Source: Brachybacterium ginsengisoli (GTDB taxonomy: Bacteria; Actinomycetota; Actinomycetes; Actinomycetales; Dermabacteraceae). Taken from it: a DNA stretch of 64,000 nt. Below are positions 8,679 through 17,650 of this stretch, piece by piece (position 1 is the first letter of the stretch; each line of letters opens with the position of its first letter). The stretch spans positions 992,001-1,056,000 of the forward strand of contig NZ_CP023564.1 in NCBI RefSeq assembly GCF_002407065.1. Direction: 5' to 3'. Under the pieces are notes generated by a model that did not search any database, was not told the origin of the DNA, and worked only from the letters and a program-made list of their open reading frames with translations. The position numbers and the translations under genes are program-made.

Positions 8679-8713
8679 GACAAGCATCGGACCCCAGGAA
8701 AGAGGAAAGCGTG

Positions 8714-9271
8714 ATGGACGCCACAACGTCAAGTGAGCCCGCCGACGGAGGCGAGGTGTCGACCCCCGAGGATCTCTGGCTGACCAGCAGGGAGCAGGAG
8801 GCCTGGCGCACCTACCTGTATGCCACCACCCTGCTCACGGACCGCTTCGGGGAGGCTCTGCAGTCCGATCCCGAGATCGATCTGACCCTCGGCGAGTACG
8901 AGATCCTGGTGCGCCTGTCCGAGGCGGAGGACAAGTTCCTGCGCATGTCGGAGCTCGCGGACAAGGTGGTCCACTCCCGCTCCCGCCTGACCCACACGGT
9001 CAGCCGCATGGAGAAGCGCGGGCTGGTGGAGCGGGTGCGCTGCAGCGAGGACGGCCGCGGCCGCCAGGCGCAGCTCACCGAGGCGGGGGAGGAGATGCTG
9101 GTGCGCGCCGCCCCCGTCCACGTGCGCTCGGTGCGCACGCTGCTGCTGGACGTCATCGGGCACGACGACCTGCTCGAGCTGGGCCGGATCCTGGGCAAGA
9201 CCGTCGACGCGGATGCGCCCATCGCCATCGGGTGTCCGGCTCCTCACCCGGGCGCCTCCGCTCCCCGCTGA
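8714..9271 (+). CDS. MarR-family winged-helix transcriptional regulator
   Basis: The 185-residue protein has the MarR fold: an N-terminal dimerisation helix (AWRTYLYATTLLTDRFGEAL), then winged helix-turn-helix with LTLGEYEILVRLSEAEDKFLRMSELADKVVHSRSRLTHTVSRMEKRGLVERV, the acidic wing SEDGRGRQAQLTEAG, and a C-terminal helix. ATG at 8714 was preferred over the adjacent GTG at 8711 because GAGGA is then 7 nt away. The ligand is unknown. It is transcribed away from yceI, which it probably regulates. The C-terminus is proline-rich. Confidence 0.92.
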   Translation: MDATTSSEPADGGEVSTPEDLWLTSREQEAWRTYLYATTLLTDRFGEALQSDPEIDLTLGEYEILVRLSEAEDKFLRMSELADKVVHSRSRLTHTVSRMEKRGLVERVRCSEDGRGRQAQLTEAGEEMLVRAAPVHVRSVRTLLLDVIGHDDLLELGRILGKTVDADAPIAIGCPAPHPGASAPR

Positions 9272-9346
9272 TCCCGAGGTTCGGTTGGTACCGTGAGGCC
9301 GCTCGGGCCCGAGCCCGCAGCGCGTGAGCGAAAGAAGGATCTGTCC

Positions 9347-9994
9347 ATGACCACCACCACGGTCCACCTCGTCCGCCACGGCGAGGTGCACAACCCCGAG
9401 CGCATCCTGTACGGACGCCTCCCGGGGTATCGGCTCAGCGATCGTGGTGAGCAGATGGCGGCGCTGGTGGGCGAGCATCTCGCCGACGCCGACATCGCCC
9501 TGGTCCGCTCCTCCCCGCTGCTGCGCGCCCAGCAGACGGCCGCTCCGATCGCCGGCCCGCACGGGCTCGAGATCACCTCCGACCAGCGGCTGATCGAATC
9601 GGGAAATCACTTCGAGGGCCACCGCATGGGGCACGGCGAGGCGCGTCTGGGCGACCCGCGCAACTGGCGCTGGTTCGCGAACCCCTTCCGCCCCTCCTGG
9701 GGTGAGCCCTACCGCGACCAGGTCGCGCGGGTGGTCTCCGCGGTCCACGACGCGCGTGCCGCGGCCGAGGGCCGTGAGGCCGTGCTCGTGCTGCACCAGC
9801 TGCCCATCTGGCTGACCAGGCGGAGCGCCGAGGGCAGGCCGCTGTTCCACGACCCCCGCCGCCGCCAGTGCGGTCTGTGCTCGGTCACCAGTCTGCGGTT
9901 CGTCGGCCCGCATCTGGCCGGTGTCGACTACGCCGAGCCGGCCGCGTCCCTCTACGCCGGGGCGGTCGATGCCACCGGAGGGAAGCTGACATGA
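9347..9994 (+). CDS. histidine phosphatase (phosphoglycerate mutase-like), first gene of the cytochrome c maturation operon
   Basis: The 215-residue protein belongs to the histidine phosphatase superfamily. The phospho-acceptor RHGE motif is at about residues 9-12, the phosphate-binding arginine in RSSPLLRAQQTA at about 57, and a second histidine in VLVLHQLPIW at about 147, where the usual SHG is replaced by LHQ. The same substitution is familiar in the mycobacterial homologue that precedes tlpA/ccdA/resB. Its substrate is unknown; a glycolytic role is unlikely. AAGGA precedes the ATG. Its TGA overlaps the ATG of the next gene. Confidence 0.85.
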   Translation: MTTTTVHLVRHGEVHNPERILYGRLPGYRLSDRGEQMAALVGEHLADADIALVRSSPLLRAQQTAAPIAGPHGLEITSDQRLIESGNHFEGHRMGHGEARLGDPRNWRWFANPFRPSWGEPYRDQVARVVSAVHDARAAAEGREAVLVLHQLPIWLTRRSAEGRPLFHDPRRRQCGLCSVTSLRFVGPHLAGVDYAEPAASLYAGAVDATGGKLT

Positions 9995-10575
9995 GCGCCC
10001 ACACCACGCGCCGCGGACTGCTGGGCGCCGCCGGCGCGATGACCGGCGCCCTGCTGCTGGCCGCCTGCGGCACCGACGCGAGCGACCGCTACAGCTCCGG
10101 CGACTCCGGCTACGTCTCGGGAGACGGCGTGGCGACCGAAATCGCCCCCACCGACCGCGCCGAGCCGCTCGACATCCAGGGCACCACCTTCGAGGACGAC
10201 GAGTTCTCCTCGGCCGATCACCTCGGCGAGGTGCTCATGCTCAACATCTGGTACGCCTCCTGCCCGCCCTGCCGCAAGGAGGCGCCGGAGCTGCAGAAGA
10301 TCCACGAGGACTACGAGGAGCTCGTCGTCATCGGCGTCAACGTGCGTGACTCCAGCGGTCCCGCGCGCGCCTTCGAGGAGACCTACGGGATCACCTACCC
10401 CTCGATGCCCGACCTCGACGCCGAGATCATGTACTCCCTGCGCGGTCTCGTCGCCCCCAACGCCGTGCCCTCCACGCTCGTCATCGATCGCGAGGGGCGG
10501 GTGGCCGCGAGGATCTCGGGCGCCGCCGATCCCTCGACGCTGCGCTCGATGATCGACGCGGTGATCGCCGAATGA
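9991..10575 (+). CDS. ResA/TlpA-like thiol-disulfide oxidoreductase lipoprotein
   Basis: A 194-residue exported redoxin. RRGLLGAAGAMTGALLLAAC gives a signal peptide with lipobox LAAC and the lipid-modified cysteine at residue 26, so it should be tethered outside the membrane. The AhpC/TSA-type thioredoxin domain has the active site YASCPPCRKE with cysteines at 91 and 94, and a cis-proline in NAVPSTLVID. In System II cytochrome c maturation ResA reduces the apocytochrome CXXCH cysteines. It is coupled by 4-bp overlaps to genes on both sides, and CcdA downstream would supply its electrons. Confidence 0.9.
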   Translation: MSAHTTRRGLLGAAGAMTGALLLAACGTDASDRYSSGDSGYVSGDGVATEIAPTDRAEPLDIQGTTFEDDEFSSADHLGEVLMLNIWYASCPPCRKEAPELQKIHEDYEELVVIGVNVRDSSGPARAFEETYGITYPSMPDLDAEIMYSLRGLVAPNAVPSTLVIDREGRVAARISGAADPSTLRSMIDAVIAE

Positions 10576-11366
10576 CCCCGGGCGAGGTCGGCTCCGCGTT
10601 CCAGGCCGCGGCCCTCTCCGGCTCGATGCTCCCCGCGCTCGCCGTGGCCGCCGCCGCCGGGCTGGTCGCCTTCCTCTCGCCCTGCGTCCTCCCCGTGGTC
10701 CCCGGCTACCTGGGGTACGTCTCCGGGCTGGCCGGCCAGGGCGCCGCCGCCGGACCCGCTCCCGCCCGCACGCGACCCGCGACCGGCCGCATGCTCGCCG
10801 GCAGCGCGCTGTTCGTCGCCGGGTTCGCGGTCGTGTTCATGATCCTCGGCGGCTTCGCCGGGATGCTGGGCTACCTGCTCCAGGAGCATGCGGTGTGGAT
10901 CAACCGGGTCGCCGGAGCGGTGGTGATCCTCATGGGCCTGGTGTTCATGGGCGTGTTCCCGCGCCTGACGGCCACCCGCCCGATCTCCTCGAAGCGTCCC
11001 GACGCGGGCCTGCTCGGCGCCCCGCTGATGGGACTGATCTTCGGACTGAGCTGGACCCCCTGCATCGGCCCCACCTACGCCGCGATCATCGCGCTCTCGC
11101 TGGACGGCGGGGACGGCGGGGCGCTGCGCGGGGGGATCCTCTCGCTCGCGTACTCGCTGGGCCTGGGCATCCCCTTCGTGCTGTTCGCGCTCCTGTTCGA
11201 GCGCGCGCTGGGGCTGAGCAAGAAGCTCTCCTCGCACCGCCGCACCATCGGCCTGCTCTCCGGAGCGCTGCTGATCGCGATCGGCGTGCTGCTGATGACC
11301 GGTGTGTGGACGGCATGGATGAGCGGGCTGCAGGGCCTGATCGCGACCTTCGAGCCGGTGGTGTGA
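10572..11366 (+). CDS. ccdA: cytochrome c biogenesis protein CcdA
   Basis: This 264-residue, six-helix membrane protein of the DsbD/CcdA family passes electrons from cytosolic thioredoxin to the extracytoplasmic ResA. The two conserved redox cysteines are visible in FLSPCVLPVVPGYLGYVSG (C38) and SWTPCIGPTYAA (about C165). Loop PAPARTRPATGR is cytosolic and basic. The start overlaps resA by ATGA and the stop shares one base with resB, indicating one polycistronic message. Confidence 0.92.
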   Translation: MTPGEVGSAFQAAALSGSMLPALAVAAAAGLVAFLSPCVLPVVPGYLGYVSGLAGQGAAAGPAPARTRPATGRMLAGSALFVAGFAVVFMILGGFAGMLGYLLQEHAVWINRVAGAVVILMGLVFMGVFPRLTATRPISSKRPDAGLLGAPLMGLIFGLSWTPCIGPTYAAIIALSLDGGDGGALRGGILSLAYSLGLGIPFVLFALLFERALGLSKKLSSHRRTIGLLSGALLIAIGVLLMTGVWTAWMSGLQGLIATFEPVV

Positions 11367-13147
11367 TGAGCAAGGACCGTACGAACGACCCGACGAGCCC
11401 GAGCAGCCCCGGGAGCGCCCCTGCGGGCGGCAGCTCGGCGGAGAGCAGCTGGAGCAGCAAGCCCGAGGTGGACGGGAGGCGGCAGGTGGGCGCCCCGGCG
11501 CTGAACCTCCGCGGCACCCTGCTGTTCCTGTGGCGGCAGCTCACCAGCATGCAGACCGCCCTGATCCTGCTCATGCTGCTGGCGATCGCGGCCGTCCCCG
11601 GATCGCTGTACCCGCAGCGCAGCGTGAACCCCGCGCTCACCGAGCAGTTCCTCGCGGAGAACGGCCGATGGGGCAAGCTCCTGGACACGCTGGGGTTCTT
11701 CGAGGTGTTCTCCTCGCCCTGGTTCTCCGCGATCTACCTGCTGCTGTTCATCTCGCTGATCGGCTGCATCGTGCCGCGCCTCGGCGTGCACCTCAAGCAG
11801 CTGCGGGCCCGGCCGCCGCGCACCCCCTCCCGTCTCACCCGCTTCACCGGGTACACCCGGATCGAGCTCGCGGCGGCGCGCGAGGGCGGCTCCGGCGCCC
11901 AGCAGATCGACGCCCAGCAGATCGACGACGAGCAGATCATCGAGCGGGCACGCCGCTCCCTGCGCCGCTCCCGCTACCGCACCGAGGTCCGCGAGGAGGC
12001 CGGCGGGCAGTCCGTGAGCGCCGAGCGCGGCCTGCTGCGCGAGACCGGGAACCTCGCCTTCCACATCGCGCTCGTGGGCGTGCTGATCTGCATCGCGGGC
12101 GGTCAGCTGACCAGCTACCGCGGTCAGATCACCGTCATCGAGGGCGACGGCTTCGCGAACTCGCTGACCCAGTACGACTCCTTCGAGTCCGGCGCCTGGT
12201 TCGACGAGACCTCGATGCCGGACTTCCGCTTCACCCTCGAGGACTTCCGCGCCACCTACGTGAAGCCGGGAGAGTCCGGCACCGTCGGCGAGCCCCGTTC
12301 CTTCGAGGCCGATGTGCAGGTGAACACCCCGGGCGAGGACCAGGTCGACAAGACCATCCAGGTCAACAAGCCGCTGCACGTCCAGGGCGCGTCGATGTAC
12401 CTGCTGGGCAACGGCTACGCCCCCGAGGTGACCGTGAAGGACCCCGAGGGCAAGGTCGTCGCCGAGGGCCCCGTGATCACGGTGCCGATGGGGGACACCG
12501 GCTACACCTCGCAGCTGGTCATCAAGGCGCCCGATGCCCGCCCGAAGCAGACCGCCGTGGTCGGCTTCTTCCTGCCCACCGGGACGATCGACGAGAAGGG
12601 GCCGCACTCGCTGTACCCCGACGCGGTCGATCCGCAGCTCGCCCTCACCGTCCACCAGGGCGACCTGGGCCTGGACTCCGGCATCCCGCAGAACGCCTAC
12701 GAGGTCGACCTCACCAGCCTCACCCCGGTCACGGGCGAGGACGGCAATCCGGTGCTGATCCGCCTCTACCCGGGCCAGGAGTACAAGCTCCCGGACGGCA
12801 CCTCGGTCAGCTTCGACGGACTGCGGCGCTACGCGGCCTTCGACGTCGCCCACAACCCGTTCGAGCACTGGATCCTCCTCAGCGCCCTGGTGGCCGTCGG
12901 CGGGCTCGTCCTGTCGCTCTTCGTGCCGCGCCGACGGGTGTGGGTGCGGGTGCGCACCACGGCAGACGGCACCGTGCTCGAGGTCGCCGGGCTCGCCCGC
13001 AGCGACGACCCGGCGCTCGAGGACGACGTCCGCGCGCTGGCCTCTTCGCTCGCCGAGGCGCAGGATGGGACCCCGAGCGCGTATGAGACAGACCCTGAAC
13101 GGCCCGCACGGAACGCGGACCACTCCTCTGAAGGAAGTGCACAGTGA
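11366..13147 (+). CDS. resB: cytochrome c biogenesis protein ResB
   Basis: The 593-residue protein is the ResB half of the System II haem lyase. It has a Ser/Pro-rich N-terminus of about 45 residues, transmembrane segments near TALILLMLLAIAAVPGSLYP, WFSAIYLLLFISLIGCIVP and LAFHIALVGVLICIAGGQL, a large extracytoplasmic domain, and a final helix (HWILLSALVAVGGLVLSLFVP). The C-terminal 50 residues are acidic and low-complexity. A 15-bp exact tandem duplication at 11897-11926 puts QIDAQQID in the cytosolic loop. It shares a TGATG junction with ccdA and a GTGA junction with ccsB. Confidence 0.92.
   Translation: MSKDRTNDPTSPSSPGSAPAGGSSAESSWSSKPEVDGRRQVGAPALNLRGTLLFLWRQLTSMQTALILLMLLAIAAVPGSLYPQRSVNPALTEQFLAENGRWGKLLDTLGFFEVFSSPWFSAIYLLLFISLIGCIVPRLGVHLKQLRARPPRTPSRLTRFTGYTRIELAAAREGGSGAQQIDAQQIDDEQIIERARRSLRRSRYRTEVREEAGGQSVSAERGLLRETGNLAFHIALVGVLICIAGGQLTSYRGQITVIEGDGFANSLTQYDSFESGAWFDETSMPDFRFTLEDFRATYVKPGESGTVGEPRSFEADVQVNTPGEDQVDKTIQVNKPLHVQGASMYLLGNGYAPEVTVKDPEGKVVAEGPVITVPMGDTGYTSQLVIKAPDARPKQTAVVGFFLPTGTIDEKGPHSLYPDAVDPQLALTVHQGDLGLDSGIPQNAYEVDLTSLTPVTGEDGNPVLIRLYPGQEYKLPDGTSVSFDGLRRYAAFDVAHNPFEHWILLSALVAVGGLVLSLFVPRRRVWVRVRTTADGTVLEVAGLARSDDPALEDDVRALASSLAEAQDGTPSAYETDPERPARNADHSSEGSAQ
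11897..11926 (+). repeat. 15-bp exact tandem duplication inside resB
   Basis: GCCCAGCAGATCGAC twice in a row, followed by a degenerate third unit (GACGAGCAGATC). It stays in frame and adds AQQID to a cytosolic loop. Confidence 0.9.
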
Positions 13148-14238
13148 TCAATGAGCAGCTGGCGCAGATCTCGAACCTCGCCCTCGTGGTGACGATCGTC
13201 CTCTACGTGCTCGCCCTGATCGGCTTCGGCGCCGATCTGGCCTCCTCCACGCAGCGTCGCAGCGACGCGCGCCTGGCGGACCGTGATCGGGAGGAGCAGG
13301 AGGAGGCTCGCACCCTCCAGCCCGTCGCGGTCGGTGCGGCCGACGACGGCTCGGGCGTGACGGCCGACGCCGGGGGCGCGCGCCCCGCTGCGGCGGGCGC
13401 CGACGCCGAGGGCCCGAACGGGCAGGGCGCTCCGTCGCAGGGGACCATGAGCGCGCAGCGCTTCGCCTTCGTCCTCTCCGGGGCGGCGACCGTGCTGCAC
13501 GTCCTGGGCGTGCTCACCCGCGCCCTGGCGACCCAGCGGGTGCCGTGGGCGAACATGTACGAGTTCGCGACCACCAGCACCGCCGTGGTGATGCTCGCCT
13601 TCCTGGTCTTCAGCATCCGCCGCACGGAGCTGCGGGCGCTGGGGACCTTCGTGGTGGGCCCGGTCCTGCTGGTGCTGCTGCTCGCGCAGACCTTCTGGAT
13701 CGTTCCCGCCGCGGAGCTCACCCCGAGCCTGCAGAACTCGCACTGGATCTACATCCACATCGGCGTCGCCATCATCGCCACCGCCCTGTCGATCCTCGGC
13801 GCCGTGGTGGCCGCTATGCAGCTGCTGCAGGCCCGCCACGAGCGCGCCCTGGTGGAGCGGACCGCCGACGGGGAGCAGAGCCCCGAGCACTGGGGGCGTC
13901 TCGGCCACGTGCTGGACCGCCTGCCGAGCTCCACCGTGCTGGAGGCGCTGAGCTTCCGCATCCACTCGGTGGCGTTCGTGTGCTGGACCTTCACCCTGAT
14001 CTTCGGGGCGATCTGGGCCCGCGAAGCCTGGGGCCGCTTCTGGGGCTGGGATCCCAAGGAGGTGTGGACCTTCATCATCTGGGTGATCTACGCGGCCTAC
14101 CTGCACGCCCGCGCCACCGGTGGCTTCCGCGGCAGCCGTGCCGCCGGATTCGCCCTGGCCGGCTTCGTGGCCGTGGTCTTCAACTACACGATCGTCAACA
14201 CGGTGATCAACGGCCTGCACTCCTACTCGGGTCTCTGA
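13144..14238 (+). CDS. ccsB: cytochrome c biogenesis protein CcsB/CcsA (haem export/ligation)
   Basis: The 364-residue polytopic protein carries the haem-handling WWD motif in WAREAWGRFWGWDPKEVWTFIIW (about residues 288-310). Likely haem-ligand histidines lie in NSHWIYIHIGVAI and HSVAFV. Together with ResB it attaches haem to c-type cytochromes outside the membrane. A hydrophilic, low-complexity insertion (about residues 40-100) separates the first helix from the core. GTG at 13144 overlaps the resB stop; GGAAG lies upstream. Last gene of the operon, followed by a hairpin. Confidence 0.92.
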   Translation: MINEQLAQISNLALVVTIVLYVLALIGFGADLASSTQRRSDARLADRDREEQEEARTLQPVAVGAADDGSGVTADAGGARPAAAGADAEGPNGQGAPSQGTMSAQRFAFVLSGAATVLHVLGVLTRALATQRVPWANMYEFATTSTAVVMLAFLVFSIRRTELRALGTFVVGPVLLVLLLAQTFWIVPAAELTPSLQNSHWIYIHIGVAIIATALSILGAVVAAMQLLQARHERALVERTADGEQSPEHWGRLGHVLDRLPSSTVLEALSFRIHSVAFVCWTFTLIFGAIWAREAWGRFWGWDPKEVWTFIIWVIYAAYLHARATGGFRGSRAAGFALAGFVAVVFNYTIVNTVINGLHSYSGL

Positions 14239-14256
14239 GCCCGTCACAGGGCTGCT

Positions 14257-14302
14257 GAGAGAGCCCGTCGCCTGACCCTCGGGTCCGGCGGCGGGCTCTC
14301 TC
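14257..14302 (+). terminator. terminator of the cytochrome c maturation operon
   Basis: A 16-bp stem (GAGAGAGCCCGTCGCC with its partner at 14287-14302, one U.G wobble) and a 14-nt loop, just after ccsB. Confidence 0.8.
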
Positions 14303-14379
14303 GTGTGAGGAGGACAGCGAGTCCTGCATCCGGTGCGGCGCGCCGGTGCGGCGTGCGCGGCGTCGGCCGACGCGCCGGG

Positions 14380-14706
14380 TCAGGAGCCCTCGCCGCCGTC
14401 TCCCGGGTCCTCGCGGCGCTCCCGGCGCTCGCGGCGGATGTCCTCGTCGAGGCGGCGCAGGAAGTCGGGATCCTCGTCGGGCGCCATCGGGCCGGTGCGG
14501 CGCGGGCGTCCGTCTCCGCCCCGGCGGGTGCGCTCCTTGCCGACGAACAGCCAGGTGATCGGACCCACCCAGGGGATCAGCACGATGAGCACGATCCATG
14601 CCCACTTGGGCAGGCCGCGGATCTTGTCGTCCTCGGTCTGCACGCAGTCGGCGAGAGCGAAGACCGTCAGGGCGATGGAGAGTACTGCGAGGATGCCGCG
14701 GGCCAT
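14380..14706 (-). CDS. PLDc N-terminal domain membrane protein
   Basis: This 108-residue protein has two transmembrane helices (ARGILAVLSIALTVFALADCV and LPKWAWIVLIVLIPWVGPITWLFVGK) and the WxxxxxxxPxxGPxxWLxxGK signature of the short N-terminal domain found in cardiolipin synthases but here standing alone. The tail is charged and probably disordered. Such stand-alone proteins are common in actinobacteria beside menaquinone and cytochrome genes; their role is unknown. The ATG follows TACACT with 6-nt spacing. Confidence 0.82.
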   Translation of the reverse strand: MARGILAVLSIALTVFALADCVQTEDDKIRGLPKWAWIVLIVLIPWVGPITWLFVGKERTRRGGDGRPRRTGPMAPDEDPDFLRRLDEDIRRERRERREDPGDGGEGS

Positions 14707-14712
14707 GACCGC

Positions 14713-14718
14713 AGTGTA
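14713..14718 (-). promoter_or_regulatory. leaderless-type -10 for the PLDc_N gene
   Basis: TACACT on the minus strand, 6 nt before the ATG at 14706. Confidence 0.55.
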
Positions 14719-14812
14719 GGCAACGCACCTGATCGGACGGTGGGTGAGGCGGTCACGAGCGAGGGGATGTGGCGTGCGCGGCGGTGTGGAGGGTCCTCGC
14801 GGACGGGAGAAC

Positions 14813-14818
14813 TAGGCT
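14813..14818 (+). promoter_or_regulatory. leaderless-type -10 for the DUF4229 gene
   Basis: TAGGCT, 6 nt before the ATG at 14825. Confidence 0.6.
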
Positions 14819-14824
14819 GACCCC

Positions 14825-15319
14825 ATGCGTCACTTCCTGCTCTACGCCGTCCTGCGACTGGGATTGTGGGCCCTGATCTGGTGGCTGCTCACCCTCATGC
14901 ACGTCGGGGTGATGCTCGCCGGTGTCCTGGCGGCTCTGATCGCGATGCTGCTGTCGATCCTGTTCCTGGACAGGTTCCGCAGCGCCGCCGCGCTCCGCTG
15001 GAAGGCCGCCGACGAGCGCCGTGCCGAGCGCCGCGGTCCTGTCCACGACGAGGACGCGGACTACGAGGACTCGGTGCTGGACGCGGCCGAGGACCCGGAC
15101 TCCGAGGACCCGGACTCCGAGGACTCGGACAGCGACCCCGAGATCGATCCCGAGACCGACGATGCGGCCGACGACCACGCCTTCGCGCCCGCTGACGGCT
15201 CGACCGATGCCGGCGCGGGAGATGCCGAGGGCCAGGACCCGTCGGGTCCGGCGGCCCTGCCGGAGCTCGGCCGGCTCGACGAGGGCGGGCACGACTCCCG
15301 CGGTGAGCTCAGGGGCTGA
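14825..15319 (+). CDS. DUF4229 membrane protein
   Basis: The 164-residue protein begins with two hydrophobic helices (LLYAVLRLGLWALIWWLLTLM and VGVMLAGVLAALIAMLLSILFL), then FRSAAALRWKAADERRAER, a combination typical of the DUF4229 family found next to menA in actinobacteria. The C-terminal 100 residues are strongly acidic, with repeated DSEDPDSED units, and are probably disordered. Function unknown. It converges on menA, whose stop lies 12 bp away, and starts in leaderless geometry. Confidence 0.82.
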   Translation: MRHFLLYAVLRLGLWALIWWLLTLMHVGVMLAGVLAALIAMLLSILFLDRFRSAAALRWKAADERRAERRGPVHDEDADYEDSVLDAAEDPDSEDPDSEDSDSDPEIDPETDDAADDHAFAPADGSTDAGAGDAEGQDPSGPAALPELGRLDEGGHDSRGELRG

Positions 15320-15331
15320 TCCGCAGGGCCC

Positions 15332-16228
15332 TCAGAGTGCGAGGCCGAGGAGCAGGAGCACGGAGTAGACCAGCTCCAGGCGACCGGTCGCTCCGAGCAC
15401 CGGGATCAGGGCGCGGCCCGCGGCACCGCCCAGCACGGTCCGCACCGGACCGATCGCGAGCGGAAGCGCCAGCACCACGAGCACCACCGGCCACTGCACC
15501 ACCGCCACGGGGATCATCAGCACGAAAGGCACCAGCAACGTGGCCGCGTAGAGGCTCCGCGTACCGCGCTCGCCGAGCCGCACCGCGAGGGTCCGCTTGC
15601 CGGACAGGGCATCGGTGGGGATGTCGCGCAGGTTGTTCGTGAGCATCAGGGCGACGGCCAGCAGGCCGATCGCGACCGAGGCGAGCAGCGCCACCCAGGT
15701 GGGTGCGCCGGTGATGGCGTAGGCGGTGCCGTTGACGGCGACCAGTCCGAAGAACACGAAGACGAACAGCTCGCCGAGGCCGAGGTAGCCGTAGGGCTTC
15801 TTCCCCCCGGTGTAGAACCAGGCCGCGGCGATCGCGGCGGCGCCCACCAGGAGCGTCCACCAGATCTGGGCCACGATGATCAGCACGAGTCCGAACAGCC
15901 CGCCGAGGGCGAGCGCACCGATGGCAGCCCGCTTGACGGTGGCGGGACGGGCCGCCCCGGAGCCGGTGAGCCGGAAGGGCCCCACCCGGTCGTCGTCCGT
16001 GCCGCGGATGCCGTCGGAGTAGTCGTTGGCGTAGTTCACGCCGATCTGCAGGGAGAAGGAGACCGCGAGGGCCAGCAGGGCGCGGGGGACCACCAGACCC
16101 GCGTCGACCTCGCCGTGCAGGCTCTCGAGCTGCCAGATCGCGGCGCCGGTGCCGGCGGCGACGGGCGCGAGAGCGGCCGGCAGGGTGCGGGGACGGGCGC
16201 CCTGCACCCATTGCGACAGGGTGGCCAT
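15332..16228 (-). CDS. menA: 1,4-dihydroxy-2-naphthoate polyprenyltransferase MenA
   Basis: The 298-residue UbiA-family membrane enzyme attaches the polyprenyl tail to dihydroxynaphthoate, giving demethylmenaquinone. The first aspartate-rich motif is [17 protein letters not shown] (about residues 64-80) and the second is NNLRDIPTD (about 196-204), both binding polyprenyl diphosphate through magnesium. About eight or nine helices are visible. AGGAG precedes the ATG. menE is 101 bp upstream on the same strand. Confidence 0.95.
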   Translation of the reverse strand: MATLSQWVQGARPRTLPAALAPVAAGTGAAIWQLESLHGEVDAGLVVPRALLALAVSFSLQIGVNYANDYSDGIRGTDDDRVGPFRLTGSGAARPATVKRAAIGALALGGLFGLVLIIVAQIWWTLLVGAAAIAAAWFYTGGKKPYGYLGLGELFVFVFFGLVAVNGTAYAITGAPTWVALLASVAIGLLAVALMLTNNLRDIPTDALSGKRTLAVRLGERGTRSLYAATLLVPFVLMIPVAVVQWPVVLVVLALPLAIGPVRTVLGGAAGRALIPVLGATGRLELVYSVLLLLGLAL

Positions 16229-16260
16229 CGTGCTCCTCGAGGATCAGGCGGGTGATACCG

Positions 16261-16278
16261 GGCCGCCCCAGGGCGGCC
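16261..16278 (-). terminator. weak hairpin between menE and menA
   Basis: A perfect 7-bp stem (GGCCGCC/GGCGGCC) with a 4-nt loop; may only attenuate. Confidence 0.35.
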
Positions 16279-16329
16279 TCCTCGAGGATACGTCGCGGTC
16301 AGAGCGGGGAACTGCTTCCCTGCACCGGA

Positions 16330-17649
16330 TCACATCCCGCCGTCGGCCGCATCCTGCCCCTCGGCGGCGAGGCGGCGGGCGGCGGCGCGGTCCACCTTCC
16401 CGATCCCCAGCAGCGGCAGCTCGGCCACGACGTGGACGTGCTTGGGGATCATGTGGCCGGGCACCTCGGAGGTGCGCAGGGCCGAGCGCACCAGGGCCGT
16501 CGCCTCGGCGGGGTCGATCCCGGGCTCGAGGGTCACCAGAGCCTCGACGCGGCGCCCCCATTCGGGATCCTCGACGCCGACGACCACGCTCGCGCGCACC
16601 AGGCCGCGCAGCATCAGCGAGCGGTCGATCGCGCGCTCCACGTCCTGCGGCAGCACCTTGCGGCCGCCGGTGACGATGACGTCGTCCGCCCGTCCCAGCA
16701 CGGTCAGGGCTCCGTCATCGGCGAGCTCGGCGAGGTCGGAGGTGAGGAAGCGGCGCGACGGGCCGGGGGTGAACAGCTCCGTGCTGGAGCCGCCGTCGGC
16801 CGTGAGATAGCCGAGCGCGAGGGTGGGGGAGGCGATGCGCAGCCGGCCGGCGCCCGCCGCGTCCGGAGCCTCCAGGTCGAGCGCCACGCCGGGCAGGGGC
16901 CGACGGTCGTAGACACAGCCGCCCGCGGTCTCCGAGGAGCCGTAGGTGGTGCGCACCGCGATCCTCTGCCCGCGCGCCCGGGCGAGCACGTCGGGGCTGG
17001 TCGCGGCGCCGCCCACGAGCACCGCGGCGAAGCGTCTCAGGAGCCCGCGGGCCCGGGCGTCGGCCCCGGTCGACCCGGTGACGATGCGGGTCAGCTGGGT
17101 GGGCACCAGAGAGGTGAGGGCGGGCAGCCCGGCCCGGGCGGCCTGCTCGAGAGCGGGCTCGGCCAGCTCCGCGAAGGCGGCCGCGTCGAAGTGGCCGCGC
17201 AGGTCCGGCAGCGGATCCGTCAGCGCAGGGGCGGCCAGCCCCAGCACCTGGGCCGTGCGGTGGGCACGGGCGATCACCTGCACGCCGGCGATGTGGGTGG
17301 GAGGCAGCAGCGGCAGCCAGAACCCGTGGCCGCCGGACTCCGGTGCCGTGCCGTCGGCCGCGAAGAGCCGGGCGGTCGCGTCCTGGGAGGCGAGCAGCGC
17401 CTCCCGGCTCAGCGCCACGGCCTTGGCCGTGCCGGTCGAGCCGGAGGTCGGGACCACGAGCGCGGCGTCCTCGAACCGGGCCGGGAGCTGCGCGGGCGGG
17501 TCGAAGGGCCCCAGCCACAGCCGGGCCCGTCCTGCCAGCATCTCCCCGACCGCCGCGGCGTGGGCGGCGAGCGAGGCGGCGGAGGCGTCGAAGGCGGGCG
17601 GGACCAGCCAGGGCAGGTCCGTGCTCGCCGCGCGGTGGGTCGGCGCCAT
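16330..17649 (-). CDS. menE: o-succinylbenzoate-CoA ligase MenE
   Basis: The 439-residue ANL-superfamily adenylating enzyme activates o-succinylbenzoate with CoA. The phosphate-binding motif reads LVVPTSGSTGTAKAVALS (about residues 86-103). The A5-like region is TTYGSSETAGGCVYD, the hinge is LGRADDVIVTGGRKVLP, and the C-terminal lysine lies in PLLGIGKVDRAA. It is shorter than typical ANL enzymes, as actinobacterial MenE often is. The start lies one nucleotide after the menB stop, so translation is coupled. Confidence 0.92.
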   Translation of the reverse strand: MAPTHRAASTDLPWLVPPAFDASAASLAAHAAAVGEMLAGRARLWLGPFDPPAQLPARFEDAALVVPTSGSTGTAKAVALSREALLASQDATARLFAADGTAPESGGHGFWLPLLPPTHIAGVQVIARAHRTAQVLGLAAPALTDPLPDLRGHFDAAAFAELAEPALEQAARAGLPALTSLVPTQLTRIVTGSTGADARARGLLRRFAAVLVGGAATSPDVLARARGQRIAVRTTYGSSETAGGCVYDRRPLPGVALDLEAPDAAGAGRLRIASPTLALGYLTADGGSSTELFTPGPSRRFLTSDLAELADDGALTVLGRADDVIVTGGRKVLPQDVERAIDRSLMLRGLVRASVVVGVEDPEWGRRVEALVTLEPGIDPAEATALVRSALRTSEVPGHMIPKHVHVVAELPLLGIGKVDRAAARRLAAEGQDAADGGM

Positions 17650-17650
17650 C